From Candidatus Azobacteroides sp. (GTDB taxonomy: Bacteria > Bacteroidota > Bacteroidia > Bacteroidales > WRGA01): a stretch of 64,000 nt of DNA. A program made the position numbers and the translations under genes. Every line of letters begins with the position of its first letter. The first letter of the stretch is position 1. A model generated the notes under the pieces. That model did no database searches and was not told the DNA's origin. It worked only from the letters and a program-made list of their open reading frames with translations. The stretch is taken from the NCBI GenBank assembly GCA_009787405.1, contig WRGA01000124.1, positions 1-64,000 of the forward strand. The letters run 5' to 3'. Positions 8,923-18,515 of this stretch are shown in pieces.

Positions 8923-10665
8923 ATGACTGATGCACATACGCAAAAAGAACACCCTCGCGGACTTTATCTGATGTTTTTCACGGAAATGTGGGAACGATTT
9001 TCCTACTACGGAATGCGGGCAATTTTTATGCTGTTTCTCGTCAAAGCTTTGCTGATGACAAATGAGGAAGCCTCAAAAATTTACGGAGACTATACAGGAT
9101 TGGTTTACCTCACTCCGCTGTTGGGCGGGTATTTGTCGGACAGATACTGGGGTAACCGTAAAAGCATTCTTCTCGGCGGAATTTTAATGGCAATCGGACA
9201 ATTCATAATGTTTGTCAGCGCAAGTTTCTATCAGCAGACAGAATTGGCAATTACGCTAATGTGGATTGGATTGACGGCATTAATCGTGGGAAACGGATTT
9301 TTCAAACCGAACATTGCTACGATGGTCGGACGGCTGTATACCAAAGAAGACCGCCGCGTGGATTCTGCTTTCACGATTTTTTATATGGGTGTAAATCTCG
9401 GCGCATTTTTCTCACCGCTCGTTTGCGGGTTGCTTGGAGATACCGGCAATCCCGCCGACTTTAAATGGGGTTTTCTCGCTGCATGTATCGGCATGATTAT
9501 CGGTATTATTTCTTTTGAACTGCTGAAAAACAAACACATCAAAAGTTTTGACGGACGCAACGTAGGCATGCCTGTAAAAAAATCGGATTTAAAGGTTCTC
9601 GGTTTGGTAATCGGCTGTATTGCGTTGATTTTCTTTTTATTTAATTTTGTTGATGTGCTAAAATTTATTTTCAATATATTCAGTGCAGGTTTGCCAATTC
9701 AGCTTGAAAAATTTGATCTTATTTTTTGGCTGGTGGTCCTTGTTTTTGTCGGAGTTTTCATATTTTTTATGTTGGATAAATCTTTGACAAAAATTGAACG
9801 CGACCGGATAATTGTGATTTTTGTACTTTCGTTTTTCGTGATTTTCTTTTGGAGCGCATTTGAGCAGGCAGGTGCATCGCTTACGATTTTTGCCGACCAA
9901 AACGTAAACAGAAATGTGCCTTTCGCTATTAACAAATGGATCATTGTTGCAGTACTTTCCGCTTTGGTTTATTTTCTTTCAAAGTTTTTGGAATGGTTTT
10001 TTCTGTGGAAAAAAAATATGCATCTGATTATTTCCACAGTCGGAATTGCAATAATTTTAGGATTGACAATTTCCGGAATAATTTCAACTTTAAGAATTGA
10101 GGAAGTTCCTGCAAGTTGGTTTCAGTCTGTCAATCCGTTTGTAATTGTAACTTTTGCTCCCGTGATGATCGGGTTTTGGGGTAAATTGGGCAACAAGCAG
10201 CCGTCAGGTTCAACTAAAATGGCATTTGGGTTGCTCTTTGTCTGCCTGGGTTATATTCTCATTGCTTTCGGAGTAAAGGGAGTGAACACCTCAACAAAAA
10301 TCAGTATGCTGTGGTTAATCGGTTTATATTTTATTCATACTGTCGGTGAATTGTGTCTTTCGCCGATCGGACAATCAATGGTGGCAAAACTTTCACCGTT
10401 GCGTTTTTCATCTCTTCTTATGGGAACATGGTTCATGGCAAACGCAAGCGCAAATAAATTGGCGGGCATGTTGAGCGGATTGCTGCCTGCGGGTGCAGGA
10501 GAAAAGGCTGCGGAAACGGTAAGTGTTCCAAAATCAATTTTCGGATATCAAATTACGACCTTATACGATTTCTTCATTATTTTTGTTATTTACAGCGGGA
10601 TCGCTTCCATAATTTTATTCTTTTTGAGTAAAAAATTAATGAAAATGATGCATGGAATACGCTGA
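8923..10665 (+). CDS. Proton-dependent oligopeptide transporter (POT/PTR family)
   Basis: A 580-residue inner-membrane protein of the POT branch of the major facilitator superfamily, which imports di- and tripeptides with protons. The N-terminal signature FFTEMWERFSYYGMRAIF contains the ExxERFxYYG proton-coupling motif, and the GDYTGLVYLTPLLGGYLSDRYWG loop and the FYMGVNLGAFFSP signature follow. About 14 hydrophobic helices are expected, with two extra helices in the 190-290 region as in bacterial POTs. It is a single-gene unit converging on the DUF2007 gene, and fits a peptide-fermenting lifestyle. Confidence 0.93.
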   Translation: MTDAHTQKEHPRGLYLMFFTEMWERFSYYGMRAIFMLFLVKALLMTNEEASKIYGDYTGLVYLTPLLGGYLSDRYWGNRKSILLGGILMAIGQFIMFVSASFYQQTELAITLMWIGLTALIVGNGFFKPNIATMVGRLYTKEDRRVDSAFTIFYMGVNLGAFFSPLVCGLLGDTGNPADFKWGFLAACIGMIIGIISFELLKNKHIKSFDGRNVGMPVKKSDLKVLGLVIGCIALIFFLFNFVDVLKFIFNIFSAGLPIQLEKFDLIFWLVVLVFVGVFIFFMLDKSLTKIERDRIIVIFVLSFFVIFFWSAFEQAGASLTIFADQNVNRNVPFAINKWIIVAVLSALVYFLSKFLEWFFLWKKNMHLIISTVGIAIILGLTISGIISTLRIEEVPASWFQSVNPFVIVTFAPVMIGFWGKLGNKQPSGSTKMAFGLLFVCLGYILIAFGVKGVNTSTKISMLWLIGLYFIHTVGELCLSPIGQSMVAKLSPLRFSSLLMGTWFMANASANKLAGMLSGLLPAGAGEKAAETVSVPKSIFGYQITTLYDFFIIFVIYSGIASIILFFLSKKLMKMMHGIR

Positions 10666-10676
10666 ATGTTTATTGT

Positions 10677-11150
10677 TCATTGCCTTTTTCGTCTAAATTC
10701 CTGCTTGCAATTAAAACAATAATATGTTTTTTGAAAAAATGGTGTAGGAAATGTAAACAAGAGTGAGGTGAGCAGAAAGAACCATCCTGCCTTTTTGGAT
10801 TTGACAACTTCTTCTGAACCGCAAATCGGGCAGATTGTTTTTATTCCTTTCATTGCGGTTTGCTGATTATCAGCATGTTTATTCAAACGGGGTGATTCTT
10901 TGGATGGCTGTAAATCTTCTTCTTTAATATATCCTGTTTCTTTCAGGATTTCAATGGCTTGACTCAAATCACTGTCCTTGACCTGAAGTTTTACTCCGCC
11001 GATGGCGTTGGAATAAAAAGGGAGAACTTGAACTGTCAATTCATCCTGCACAAAACAAGTGATGCCTTCCGACTCCAACCTTCCGCGGATTATCGCGACT
11101 TCGTATGCAAAAGTAAATGTTAAAACTGTAATGAATTTTTCAGTCTTCAT
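10677..11150 (-). CDS. DUF2007 domain protein with C-terminal zinc ribbon
   Basis: A 157-residue protein. Residues about 5-75 match the DUF2007 pattern (putative prokaryotic signal-transducing fold, with VAIIRGRLESEGI and the segment leading to VKDSDLSQAIEIL), and the C-terminal third contains two CxxC pairs (CPICG and CFNC) separated by a hydrophobic stretch, suggesting a zinc ribbon split by, or next to, a membrane helix. The function of this family is unknown. It ends 11 bases from the transporter stop, tail to tail, and no operon partner is obvious. Confidence 0.75.
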   Translation of the reverse strand: MKTEKFITVLTFTFAYEVAIIRGRLESEGITCFVQDELTVQVLPFYSNAIGGVKLQVKDSDLSQAIEILKETGYIKEEDLQPSKESPRLNKHADNQQTAMKGIKTICPICGSEEVVKSKKAGWFFLLTSLLFTFPTPFFQKTYYCFNCKQEFRRKRQ

Positions 11151-11399
11151 GAATTGTATTCGTAAGTATAACTGCCGTGATAACTTGCATTATCGTTCTC
11201 CTCCGTTTTTATAACATATATCATACAAATCACGTACTTATTATCCAAAACGGATTATCGATGTGTAATGTCTGCCAATGCTTCATTAAAAAGTCCAAAT
11301 CTCCATATTTTTTAAATAAAAATAAGCTTCCTGCATCCCTATTTTAAAATTCAAGAATAATAAAACCGATAAAACTTACCTTATCGCTAATCTCTTTAT

Positions 11400-12161
11400 C
11401 TAAAAAATGCTCGTGTTCCCACAGCTTTTTGTCATTCCGGAGTTGAATTGCACCAATTTTTCCCAATCGATCTCTCCGTTGTCATTACAATAAAGATTGG
11501 CAAATTCTTTCGTGAATTTGTTAATCATTTGCGAGTATGATTTTTGAAACTCTTCGTTTTGTTCCCTCGCTTTGTGTCCTAATGGTTCAATGATGTCAAT
11601 ATAAAAATTCTCGTTCCCTGAAATGAATGACCAAAATTCTTGTCCGCAATATTTGAAATAATCCCCTTTGTCGGGATTATTATCAATTCCGTAACAGCAA
11701 CCATTTACAGCTGTTATATTGAGTTGAGAGTTACTTGTTCTCAGTGTCTTTTTTGCGATTCTAAAGTCGGAAATCATTTTGGCGATTTGACTGCTGTTTC
11801 CCCAATTCGGGCCCGACTTTATTGTAATGATGTATCTTACTTTGTCTTTGTCAAATTCAAGGTCAATGTTCGGAATCCCTGATTTTCGCCCGTTATATAC
11901 TTTTTCATTGATGAAAATGGCTAATCCTTCCAACCAGTCGCCAAAAATTGTTTCTTCATTAGAAGAAATATGAGCATCAACAATACCTCTGATAATCTGC
12001 TCCGAAGTTATTGTATGCTTTGCTTTGAACAAATAAGGATTTTTGCGTTTTAAAACTTTGTCCAATTTCAAATTATCCAAACTCCTTATCCGTTTTTCAT
12101 GAAATATGCCGATATGGGCTTCAACGTACTGCGCAACGTCTTTTGTGGTCAGCTGTTTCAT
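11400..12161 (-). CDS. Type II restriction endonuclease, PmeII-like
   Basis: A 253-residue protein that resembles PmeII-family type II restriction endonucleases: the block EETIFGDWLEGLAIFINEKVY, then GIPNIDLEFDKDKVRYIITIKSGPNWGN. The D (IDLEF) and the later IKSG segment are candidate parts of a PD-(D/E)XK active site (D-x-n-xxK), which is an inference from spacing. It overlaps the 3' end of the methyltransferase gene upstream by 41 bases, the usual tight linkage of a restriction-modification pair. The recognition sequence cannot be read from the protein. The stretch is visibly richer in A+T than clpB next door, consistent with acquisition by transfer. Confidence 0.75.
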   Translation of the reverse strand: MKQLTTKDVAQYVEAHIGIFHEKRIRSLDNLKLDKVLKRKNPYLFKAKHTITSEQIIRGIVDAHISSNEETIFGDWLEGLAIFINEKVYNGRKSGIPNIDLEFDKDKVRYIITIKSGPNWGNSSQIAKMISDFRIAKKTLRTSNSQLNITAVNGCCYGIDNNPDKGDYFKYCGQEFWSFISGNENFYIDIIEPLGHKAREQNEEFQKSYSQMINKFTKEFANLYCNDNGEIDWEKLVQFNSGMTKSCGNTSIF

Positions 12162-12999
12162 ATTCTGCTATGGGTTCCATTAAGTAATATTCTGTCGGGG
12201 AAAATTGTTGTTTAACTTCTTCGTAATATCCGGAAACAATTTCTATTCCTATTGAATTTCTTCTCATTCGATTAGCGACTTCTATCGTTGTTCCTGAACC
12301 CATAAACGGATCCAATACAGTATCATTTTCCCGTGTGAACAACTTGATAAACCATTCAGGTAATTCTCTCGGAAAAGCAGCACTGTGGTTTTTATTGTTA
12401 CATTCTGTGGCTAAATGAATTACGTTTGTCGGATACACGGTTTCTTTTCCAACCCAATTGGAAACGTTTTTCCCGAATCCGCTGCCGTTTTTTGCATTAT
12501 CCCGGATTTTATCCGTTTTACTTAAATTTTTCAACCGGTCTTTTGCCCAATCTCCAATGGGGACTTTTACAGCGTCTTGGTACATGTTGAATTTTTTTTC
12601 TTTATTGAACTGTAAAAGTCTTTCCCATGCATCGCGAAAGCGATTTGACCATTTACCGGGAAAACAGTTTTTTTTGTGCCAGATAAATTCTTCTGTCCAA
12701 AGCCAACCTTGTTTTCTCATTTCGAGAATAAGTTCCATGACGTATGTACTCCGTTCCCCGCCAACAACTTTTTCTTTAATATTTAAAATAAATGTTCCTG
12801 TGGGTTTCAGAACCCGGAGAAGTTCTTTGGAAACAGGTAAAAACCACTCGACATACTCATCAACTTTTACGCCGCCGTATGTTGATTGTCGTTGGTCTGC
12901 GTATGGCGGTGAAGTTACAATCAAGTCAACCGAGCTGCCGGGAATTTTCTTTAATTCTTCCCGACAATCACCCAAGTATAAATCTGTTTTTAATTCCAT
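12121..12999 (-). CDS. DNA methyltransferase of a type II R-M system
   Basis: A roughly 292-residue amino-methyltransferase. Catalytic motif IV reads TSPPY near the N-terminus (residue about 30) and the AdoMet-binding motif I region LDPFMGSGTT is near the C-terminus (about 233), the order of the beta class. TSPPY rather than DPPY favours N4-cytosine methylation, though N6-adenine is possible. The ATG at 12999 was preferred over an upstream in-frame GTG because the LDLYLGDC-type start of the family follows it. It precedes and overlaps the endonuclease gene, so protection would be made first from the same transcript. Confidence 0.85.
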   Translation of the reverse strand: MELKTDLYLGDCREELKKIPGSSVDLIVTSPPYADQRQSTYGGVKVDEYVEWFLPVSKELLRVLKPTGTFILNIKEKVVGGERSTYVMELILEMRKQGWLWTEEFIWHKKNCFPGKWSNRFRDAWERLLQFNKEKKFNMYQDAVKVPIGDWAKDRLKNLSKTDKIRDNAKNGSGFGKNVSNWVGKETVYPTNVIHLATECNNKNHSAAFPRELPEWFIKLFTRENDTVLDPFMGSGTTIEVANRMRRNSIGIEIVSGYYEEVKQQFSPTEYYLMEPIAEYETADHKRRCAVR

Positions 13000-13173
13000 T
13001 TTATTCAATCTTGCATCACAAAAGTACACTTTTTTTCGTATGGTTCATTGGTTTGGATCGGGAGCGTTACAAAATTGAAAAAGCTGACAAAATTGCAGGA
13101 TTTTAAGTTTGGCAAACAAATTGTTGTATATTTTTAAATAATTTATTTAAAAAAGAAAAGAAAGGAGTCCTGC

Positions 13174-15765
13174 ATGAATTTTAATAACTTTACGGTTAAG
13201 TCACAAGAAGCTGTTCAAAAAGCGATAAATCTTACCGGAAACAACGGACAACAAGCCATTGAACCGGCTCATCTCCTGAAAGGAGTGATGGGAGAAGGGG
13301 AGGATGTGGTCAATTTCCTGTTCCAAAAATTAGGCGTTAATACTCAAAATATATCTTTGGTACTTGATAAATTAATAAGTGGTTATCCCAAAGTTTCGGG
13401 AGGCGAGCCTTATTTGAGTCGCGAATCAAATGCCGTTTTGCAAAAAGCGATCGATTATTCTTCGAAAATGGGCGATTCATTTGTTTCACTGGAACATATT
13501 TTGTTGGCTTTGCTCACCGAGAAGAGCGATATTTCCGTTATGCTCAAAGATGCGGGAATGACCGAGAAAGAGCTGAGGACAGCCATTGATGAACTTCGTA
13601 AAGGATCGAAAGTAAATTCGGCTTCGGCGGAAGAAACCTATAATGCATTGGCTAAATATGCCGTTAATTTGAATGAACGCGCCCGGTCGGGAAAATTGGA
13701 TCCGGTAATCGGGAGAGACGACGAAATCCGGCGCGTACTGCAAATCCTCAGTCGGAGAACCAAAAATAATCCGATTCTGATCGGTGAACCCGGTGTCGGT
13801 AAAACGGCCATTGCGGAAGGTTTGGCGCACCGGATCGTTCGCGGAGATGTGCCCGAAAATTTGAAGTCCAAACAAATTTATTCATTGGACATGGGAGCTT
13901 TGATTGCCGGCGCCAAATATAAGGGGGAATTTGAAGAACGGTTGAAATCTGTTGTCAATGAGGTGATCAGCGCGGAAGGGGAAATTATTCTTTTCATTGA
14001 TGAAATTCATACGTTGGTCGGCGCCGGAAAAGGGGAAGGAGCCATGGATGCCGCCAATATTCTGAAACCTGCCCTGGCGCGGGGAGAACTTCGTTCCATC
14101 GGCGCTACGACATTGGATGAATATCAAAAGTATTTTGAAAAGGACAAGGCGTTGGAACGTCGTTTCCAGATCGTCATGGTGGACGAACCGGACGAAATGA
14201 GCGCGATTTCCATTCTTCGGGGATTGAAGGAACGGTATGAAAATCATCATAAAGTGAGGATTAAAGATGATGCCATCATTGCCGCCGTGCAATTGTCGCA
14301 CCGGTATATCACCGATCGTTTTTTGCCTGACAAAGCGATTGATCTGATCGATGAGGCGGCTGCCAAACTCCGGCTGGAAATTGATTCGGTTCCGCAGGAA
14401 TTGGACGATATCAGCCGTCGGATCAAACAATTGGAAATTGAACGCGAAGCCATCAAACGCGAAAATGATCAGTCGAAATTGACGTTGTTGAACAAACAGA
14501 TTGCGGATCTGAAGGAAGAAGAAACCTCATATCATGCCAAATGGCAGGCGGAAAAGGAGATTGTGAATAAAATCCAACAAAATAAAATTGAATTGGAAAA
14601 TCTCCGGTTTGAAGCCGACCGGGCCGAACGCGAAGGAAATTACGGGTTGGTGGCCGAAATCCGATACGGTAAAATCAAATCGAAAGAAGAAGAAAATAAA
14701 AAATACGAACTGGAATTGCAGGAATTGCAATCATCGGGAAAGGCTTTGATTAAAGAAGAAGTGGATACGGAAGATATTGCCGATATTGTTTCCCGCTGGA
14801 CCGGCATTCCCGTCAATAAAATGCTTCAGACCGAAAAAGACAAGTTGTTGAATTTGGAGGCCGAATTGCATAAACGGGTCGTGGGGCAAGATGAAGCGAT
14901 TGAAGCGGTTGCCAATGCCGTCAGAAGAAGTCGCAGCGGCTTGCAGGATCCGAAACGTCCGATCGGTTCGTTTATTTTTCTGGGAACCACCGGTGTCGGT
15001 AAAACCGAATTGGCCAAGGCTTTGGCGGAAGTATTGTTTGATGACGATAATATGATGACGCGGATTGATATGAGCGAGTATCAGGAAAAATTCAGCGTCA
15101 GCCGGTTAATCGGCTCGCCTCCCGGATATGTGGGATATGAAGAAGGCGGACAATTGACGGAAGCTATCCGCCGTAAACCGTATTCCGTTGTGTTGTTCGA
15201 CGAAATTGAAAAGGCGCATCCGGACGTGTTCAATATTTTGCTTCAGGTTTTGGATGACGGACGATTGACGGATAACAAAGGGCGTGTGGTGAATTTTAAA
15301 AACACGATTATCATCATGACTTCCAACATGGGATCGGCTCTCATTCGGGAAAGCTTCGAAAAAATCAATCCGTCGAACCGGGAAGAAGTGATTGAAAAAA
15401 CCAAAAATCAGGTGCTTGATTTGTTGAAACAAACCATCCGTCCCGAATTTTTGAATCGGATCGATGAAATCATCATGTTTACCCCATTGGATGAAAAAGA
15501 AATTAAACAAATCGTTCAAATTCAACTTGACGGCGTGAAGAAAATTCTCGAAGGCAGCGGCTTGCAACTCGAATTTACAGACGATGCGTTGAATTTCATC
15601 TCCGAAGAAGGATATAATCCGGAGTTCGGGGCAAGACCGGTCAAACGGGTGATACAAAAATATGTGTTAAATGAATTATCCAAAGAAATCATCAGCGAAA
15701 AGGTGGATAAATCCCGGTCGATCATCGTGGATTATTTCGGCGAAGGATTGGTATTCAGAAACTGA
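13174..15765 (+). CDS. clpB: Disaggregase chaperone ClpB
   Basis: An 863-residue Hsp100 ATPase that rescues aggregated proteins with DnaK. Domains in order: N-terminal Clp repeat (residues 1-150), AAA-1 with Walker A GEPGVGKT (about 205) and Walker [10 protein letters not shown], a coiled-coil middle domain rich in E/K (about 400-520) that distinguishes ClpB from ClpC, and AAA-2 with [14 protein letters not shown] (about 607). Length and domains are standard and no ClpP-binding loop is apparent. A purine-rich AAAGGAG lies just before the ATG, a stronger Shine-Dalgarno than is usual in this phylum. Single-gene unit. Confidence 0.97.
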   Translation: MNFNNFTVKSQEAVQKAINLTGNNGQQAIEPAHLLKGVMGEGEDVVNFLFQKLGVNTQNISLVLDKLISGYPKVSGGEPYLSRESNAVLQKAIDYSSKMGDSFVSLEHILLALLTEKSDISVMLKDAGMTEKELRTAIDELRKGSKVNSASAEETYNALAKYAVNLNERARSGKLDPVIGRDDEIRRVLQILSRRTKNNPILIGEPGVGKTAIAEGLAHRIVRGDVPENLKSKQIYSLDMGALIAGAKYKGEFEERLKSVVNEVISAEGEIILFIDEIHTLVGAGKGEGAMDAANILKPALARGELRSIGATTLDEYQKYFEKDKALERRFQIVMVDEPDEMSAISILRGLKERYENHHKVRIKDDAIIAAVQLSHRYITDRFLPDKAIDLIDEAAAKLRLEIDSVPQELDDISRRIKQLEIEREAIKRENDQSKLTLLNKQIADLKEEETSYHAKWQAEKEIVNKIQQNKIELENLRFEADRAEREGNYGLVAEIRYGKIKSKEEENKKYELELQELQSSGKALIKEEVDTEDIADIVSRWTGIPVNKMLQTEKDKLLNLEAELHKRVVGQDEAIEAVANAVRRSRSGLQDPKRPIGSFIFLGTTGVGKTELAKALAEVLFDDDNMMTRIDMSEYQEKFSVSRLIGSPPGYVGYEEGGQLTEAIRRKPYSVVLFDEIEKAHPDVFNILLQVLDDGRLTDNKGRVVNFKNTIIIMTSNMGSALIRESFEKINPSNREEVIEKTKNQVLDLLKQTIRPEFLNRIDEIIMFTPLDEKEIKQIVQIQLDGVKKILEGSGLQLEFTDDALNFISEEGYNPEFGARPVKRVIQKYVLNELSKEIISEKVDKSRSIIVDYFGEGLVFRN

Positions 15766-15876
15766 ACGGAATATCGGGTATTACTCTGATTGTGCAAAAG
15801 TAAATTTCAATAAAACCCTCCTAAAATAGTTTTTATTTTTTATTCGAAATACGTATAATGGAATGAAGGATTTATG

Positions 15877-15884
15877 TATTTTTG
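15877..15884 (+). promoter_or_regulatory. Candidate -7 promoter box for the cupin regulator
   Basis: TATTTTTG, matching TAnnTTTG, 35 bases upstream of the regulator ATG; a purely sequence-based prediction. Confidence 0.45.
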
Positions 15885-15918
15885 CCTTGTTTGATGTTCA
15901 CGTTATAAACAACACACT

Positions 15919-16494
15919 ATGAATGATGAAAAAAACATGATGGAAAAGATCAGGCAAATGAGAGAGTCGAAAAATATCAGTTTGGAAGAATTGGCCGAAC
16001 GTTCGGGTTTGGCTCTCGATAAGTTGAAATGCATCGAAAAAACTACGAGGCTTCCCTCTTTATGGACAAGTTCCAAAATTGCGGCGGCTTTGGACATGAA
16101 ATTGGAAGATTTCTTGAAAGAAATCGAAGGGGGCGGGCCTGTCATTTCACGGAAAAATGATCGTGGCGTCGGGGAAAATAACACAAACTATTCCAATCGT
16201 CCTAAAAAACACATGCACTATTATGCGCTCTCGGAATCCAAGGGCGGGCGGCACATGGAGCCTTTTATCATCGATGTCGACCGCTCGGCTGACGTGGATT
16301 TTGTATTGTCCACTCATGAAGGCGAAGAATTTATTTATGTACTGGACGGTTCCGTGGATATTACTTACGGAAATAATCTGTATCATCTGGAGGAAGGCGA
16401 TTGCATCTATTACGATTCGGTTGTCGAACATCAGATGCGTGCGGGGAATAATCGAAAAGCGAAAATATTGGCGGTGGTTTATCTGCCGGTTTGA
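15919..16494 (+). CDS. XRE-family transcriptional regulator with cupin domain
   Basis: A 191-residue two-domain protein. Residues about 10-64 form a lambda-repressor-type helix-turn-helix (KNISLEELAERSGLALDKL), and residues about 115-188 form a small beta-barrel cupin (GEEFIYVLDGSVDITYG and YHLEEGDCIYYDSVVEH, motifs 1 and 2). Such regulators sense a small ligand with the cupin and control nearby metabolic genes. Known relatives act on amino-acid, polyamine or fatty-acid metabolism; the ligand here is unknown. The M1 peptidase gene follows after 20 bases and may be in the same transcript, hinting at peptide-linked control, but that is inference. Confidence 0.85.
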   Translation: MNDEKNMMEKIRQMRESKNISLEELAERSGLALDKLKCIEKTTRLPSLWTSSKIAAALDMKLEDFLKEIEGGGPVISRKNDRGVGENNTNYSNRPKKHMHYYALSESKGGRHMEPFIIDVDRSADVDFVLSTHEGEEFIYVLDGSVDITYGNNLYHLEEGDCIYYDSVVEHQMRAGNNRKAKILAVVYLPV

Positions 16495-16514
16495 ACTTCT
16501 GAAATAAACAAAAA

Positions 16515-18371
16515 ATGAAATCTTTTACGAGTGGTCTGCTTTTATGGATGGTCTTTTTCCCCGCTTTTTCTCAAGAAGCGGGAAATTTCGACTTGAAATA
16601 TCAGCGGTGCGAATGGACTGTTGATCCGAATGTCGCTGAATTATCCGGTAAAATCACGTATTATTTCACGGGTGTGCAAAATGACGTGCGGGAAGTCTCG
16701 TTCAATTTATCTCCCGGCATGACGATCGATGCGGTTGAGCGGAACAATGCTTCTCTTTCTTATTCCCGTTCCGATAATGTGATCCGGATTGACCTGCCCG
16801 AAGCTGTTTCCACGGAGAGATCAGATTCTTTGTCGATTTCTTATCATGGAGTCCCTGATCCCACGGGATTCGGTTCTTATGTACGGAGTCAGCACAACGG
16901 CGTTCCGATTGTTTGGACGCTTTCCGAGCCTTACGGAGCCGAAGATTGGTTTCCGTGTAAAAATGATTTGACCGATAAGGTCGATTCGATTGATATTTTT
17001 GTCACGGCTCCCGACGGGAATCGCGTTGCGTCAAACGGTGTGCTTGTTTCGGTGACGCCGACAACCGCTGACCGGAATATTCACCACTGGAAAATGCGTT
17101 ATCCCGTCGCCGCTTACCTGATTGCCATTGCGGTTACTAATTATGCCGTTTACAGCGATTGGTATAACCGGAGTGATGCCGACAAGCTGGAAATATTGAA
17201 TTACGTTTATCCGGAACGTCTCGAAACGAGGAAAACGGAAACTCCGGCGATTATTCCGATTTTGCAATTTTTTGAAGAGAAATTCGGACGATATCCGTTT
17301 TCCGATGAAAAATACGGACACGCCGAATTTGGATGGGGCGGGGGAATGGAAAATCAAACCATGTCTTTTATGGTCAATTTCGGATATGAATTGATGGCGC
17401 ACGAATTGGCGCATCAATGGTTCGGAGATATGATCACATGCGGCTCGTGGCATGACATCTGGCTGAATGAAGGGTTTGCAACGTATGCGACGGCATTGTT
17501 TCAGGAAAAAACATATCCCGCCGATTGGGAAAATTGGAAAATTTCCCGGATCAATGATGTCACTTCCGTTCCCGACGGTTCGGTATACCGATATGATATT
17601 TCAAGCAACAGCGTGATTTTTCCCAATCGATATACTTACAGTAAAGGGGCTCTCGTGTTGCACATGTTGCGGTTTGTCTTGGGTGATGAACAATTTTTCG
17701 ATGCCCTGTGGAATTATGCACACGATCCGACGTTGCAATTTAATTTTGCTTTTACCGCTGATTTGCGGAATCACTTTGAAGCTGTTTCGGGAAAAGATTT
17801 ATCCGAATTTTTTGATACATGGATTTACAAAGAAGGATATCCGGTTTATGATATATCCGTGAATCAGACGAGTCTCGACAATGCTTCCGTAACGATTCGG
17901 CAAACTCCGTCTCATGCTTCCGTCTCCTGTTTTAAAATGCCGCTTCCTTTTAAATTTTTCGGAACGGAAAATGAAAGCAGCGAATTTGTTTTTTATAATG
18001 ACCTGCCGGAACAAAGTTTTACGTTCGATCCCGGATTTCAAATCTCAAATGTCGTATTCGATCCCGACAAGTGGATTTTGTGTAAATCTCAACTTGCGTT
18101 GACCACCGGAATTGATGTTGTAGACAATGATTTGATTTTGAATGTGTTGCCAAATCCTGCGCAAGATTTTGTGACCGTGAATGTTAAACCCGGAATTTCC
18201 GCGAGCTGGGTGCTATCCGATGTTTCGGGCAAAACATTGAAAACGGGAGGCCCCGTACCGGAAAATGAATTTGTCATCGATCTTTCCGGGTTTTACCCGG
18301 GCGTTTACTTGATTACTTTCCTGACGGATGCCGGAAAAATCACAAAGAAATTGATGATCGCAAAGAAATAG
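16515..18371 (+). CDS. Secreted M1-family metallo-aminopeptidase with T9SS sorting domain
   Basis: A 618-residue protein with an N-terminal signal peptide (hydrophobic residues 5-18, then FSQEA). The M1 zinc site is complete: H296-E297-L-A-H300 and the third ligand E319 in NEGFATY; the exopeptidase motif appears as GGGMENQT near 276, equivalent to GAMEN. The C-terminal 75-80 residues (starting near NVLPNPAQDF and ending TKKLMIAKK) are a type A Por secretion/type IX sorting domain, so the enzyme is probably exported through the outer membrane and anchored or released. It likely trims peptides for uptake. It ends three bases before repeat copy 3. Confidence 0.92.
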   Translation: MKSFTSGLLLWMVFFPAFSQEAGNFDLKYQRCEWTVDPNVAELSGKITYYFTGVQNDVREVSFNLSPGMTIDAVERNNASLSYSRSDNVIRIDLPEAVSTERSDSLSISYHGVPDPTGFGSYVRSQHNGVPIVWTLSEPYGAEDWFPCKNDLTDKVDSIDIFVTAPDGNRVASNGVLVSVTPTTADRNIHHWKMRYPVAAYLIAIAVTNYAVYSDWYNRSDADKLEILNYVYPERLETRKTETPAIIPILQFFEEKFGRYPFSDEKYGHAEFGWGGGMENQTMSFMVNFGYELMAHELAHQWFGDMITCGSWHDIWLNEGFATYATALFQEKTYPADWENWKISRINDVTSVPDGSVYRYDISSNSVIFPNRYTYSKGALVLHMLRFVLGDEQFFDALWNYAHDPTLQFNFAFTADLRNHFEAVSGKDLSEFFDTWIYKEGYPVYDISVNQTSLDNASVTIRQTPSHASVSCFKMPLPFKFFGTENESSEFVFYNDLPEQSFTFDPGFQISNVVFDPDKWILCKSQLALTTGIDVVDNDLILNVLPNPAQDFVTVNVKPGISASWVLSDVSGKTLKTGGPVPENEFVIDLSGFYPGVYLITFLTDAGKITKKLMIAKK

Positions 18372-18374
18372 CGG

Positions 18375-18515
18375 ATAAGTACCCGGCAGAATTTAATACC
18401 TACTATTTTAAACGCAAAGATGCAAAGACACAAAATGACAAAGAATTTAAACTTCACGTCTTCATGTCTTTGTGACTTTGCGTTTAAAATATAAACGCTT
18501 TTACGACATACTTAT
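18375..18515 (+). repeat. Palindromic interspersed element, copy 3
   Basis: A full 141 bp copy with both outer ends (ATAAGTACCCGGCAGAA and ACGACATACTTAT). It fills almost exactly the gap between the stop codon of the M1 peptidase gene and the start codon of the next gene, whose ATG (18514) overlaps the last bases of the element. Confidence 0.85.
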
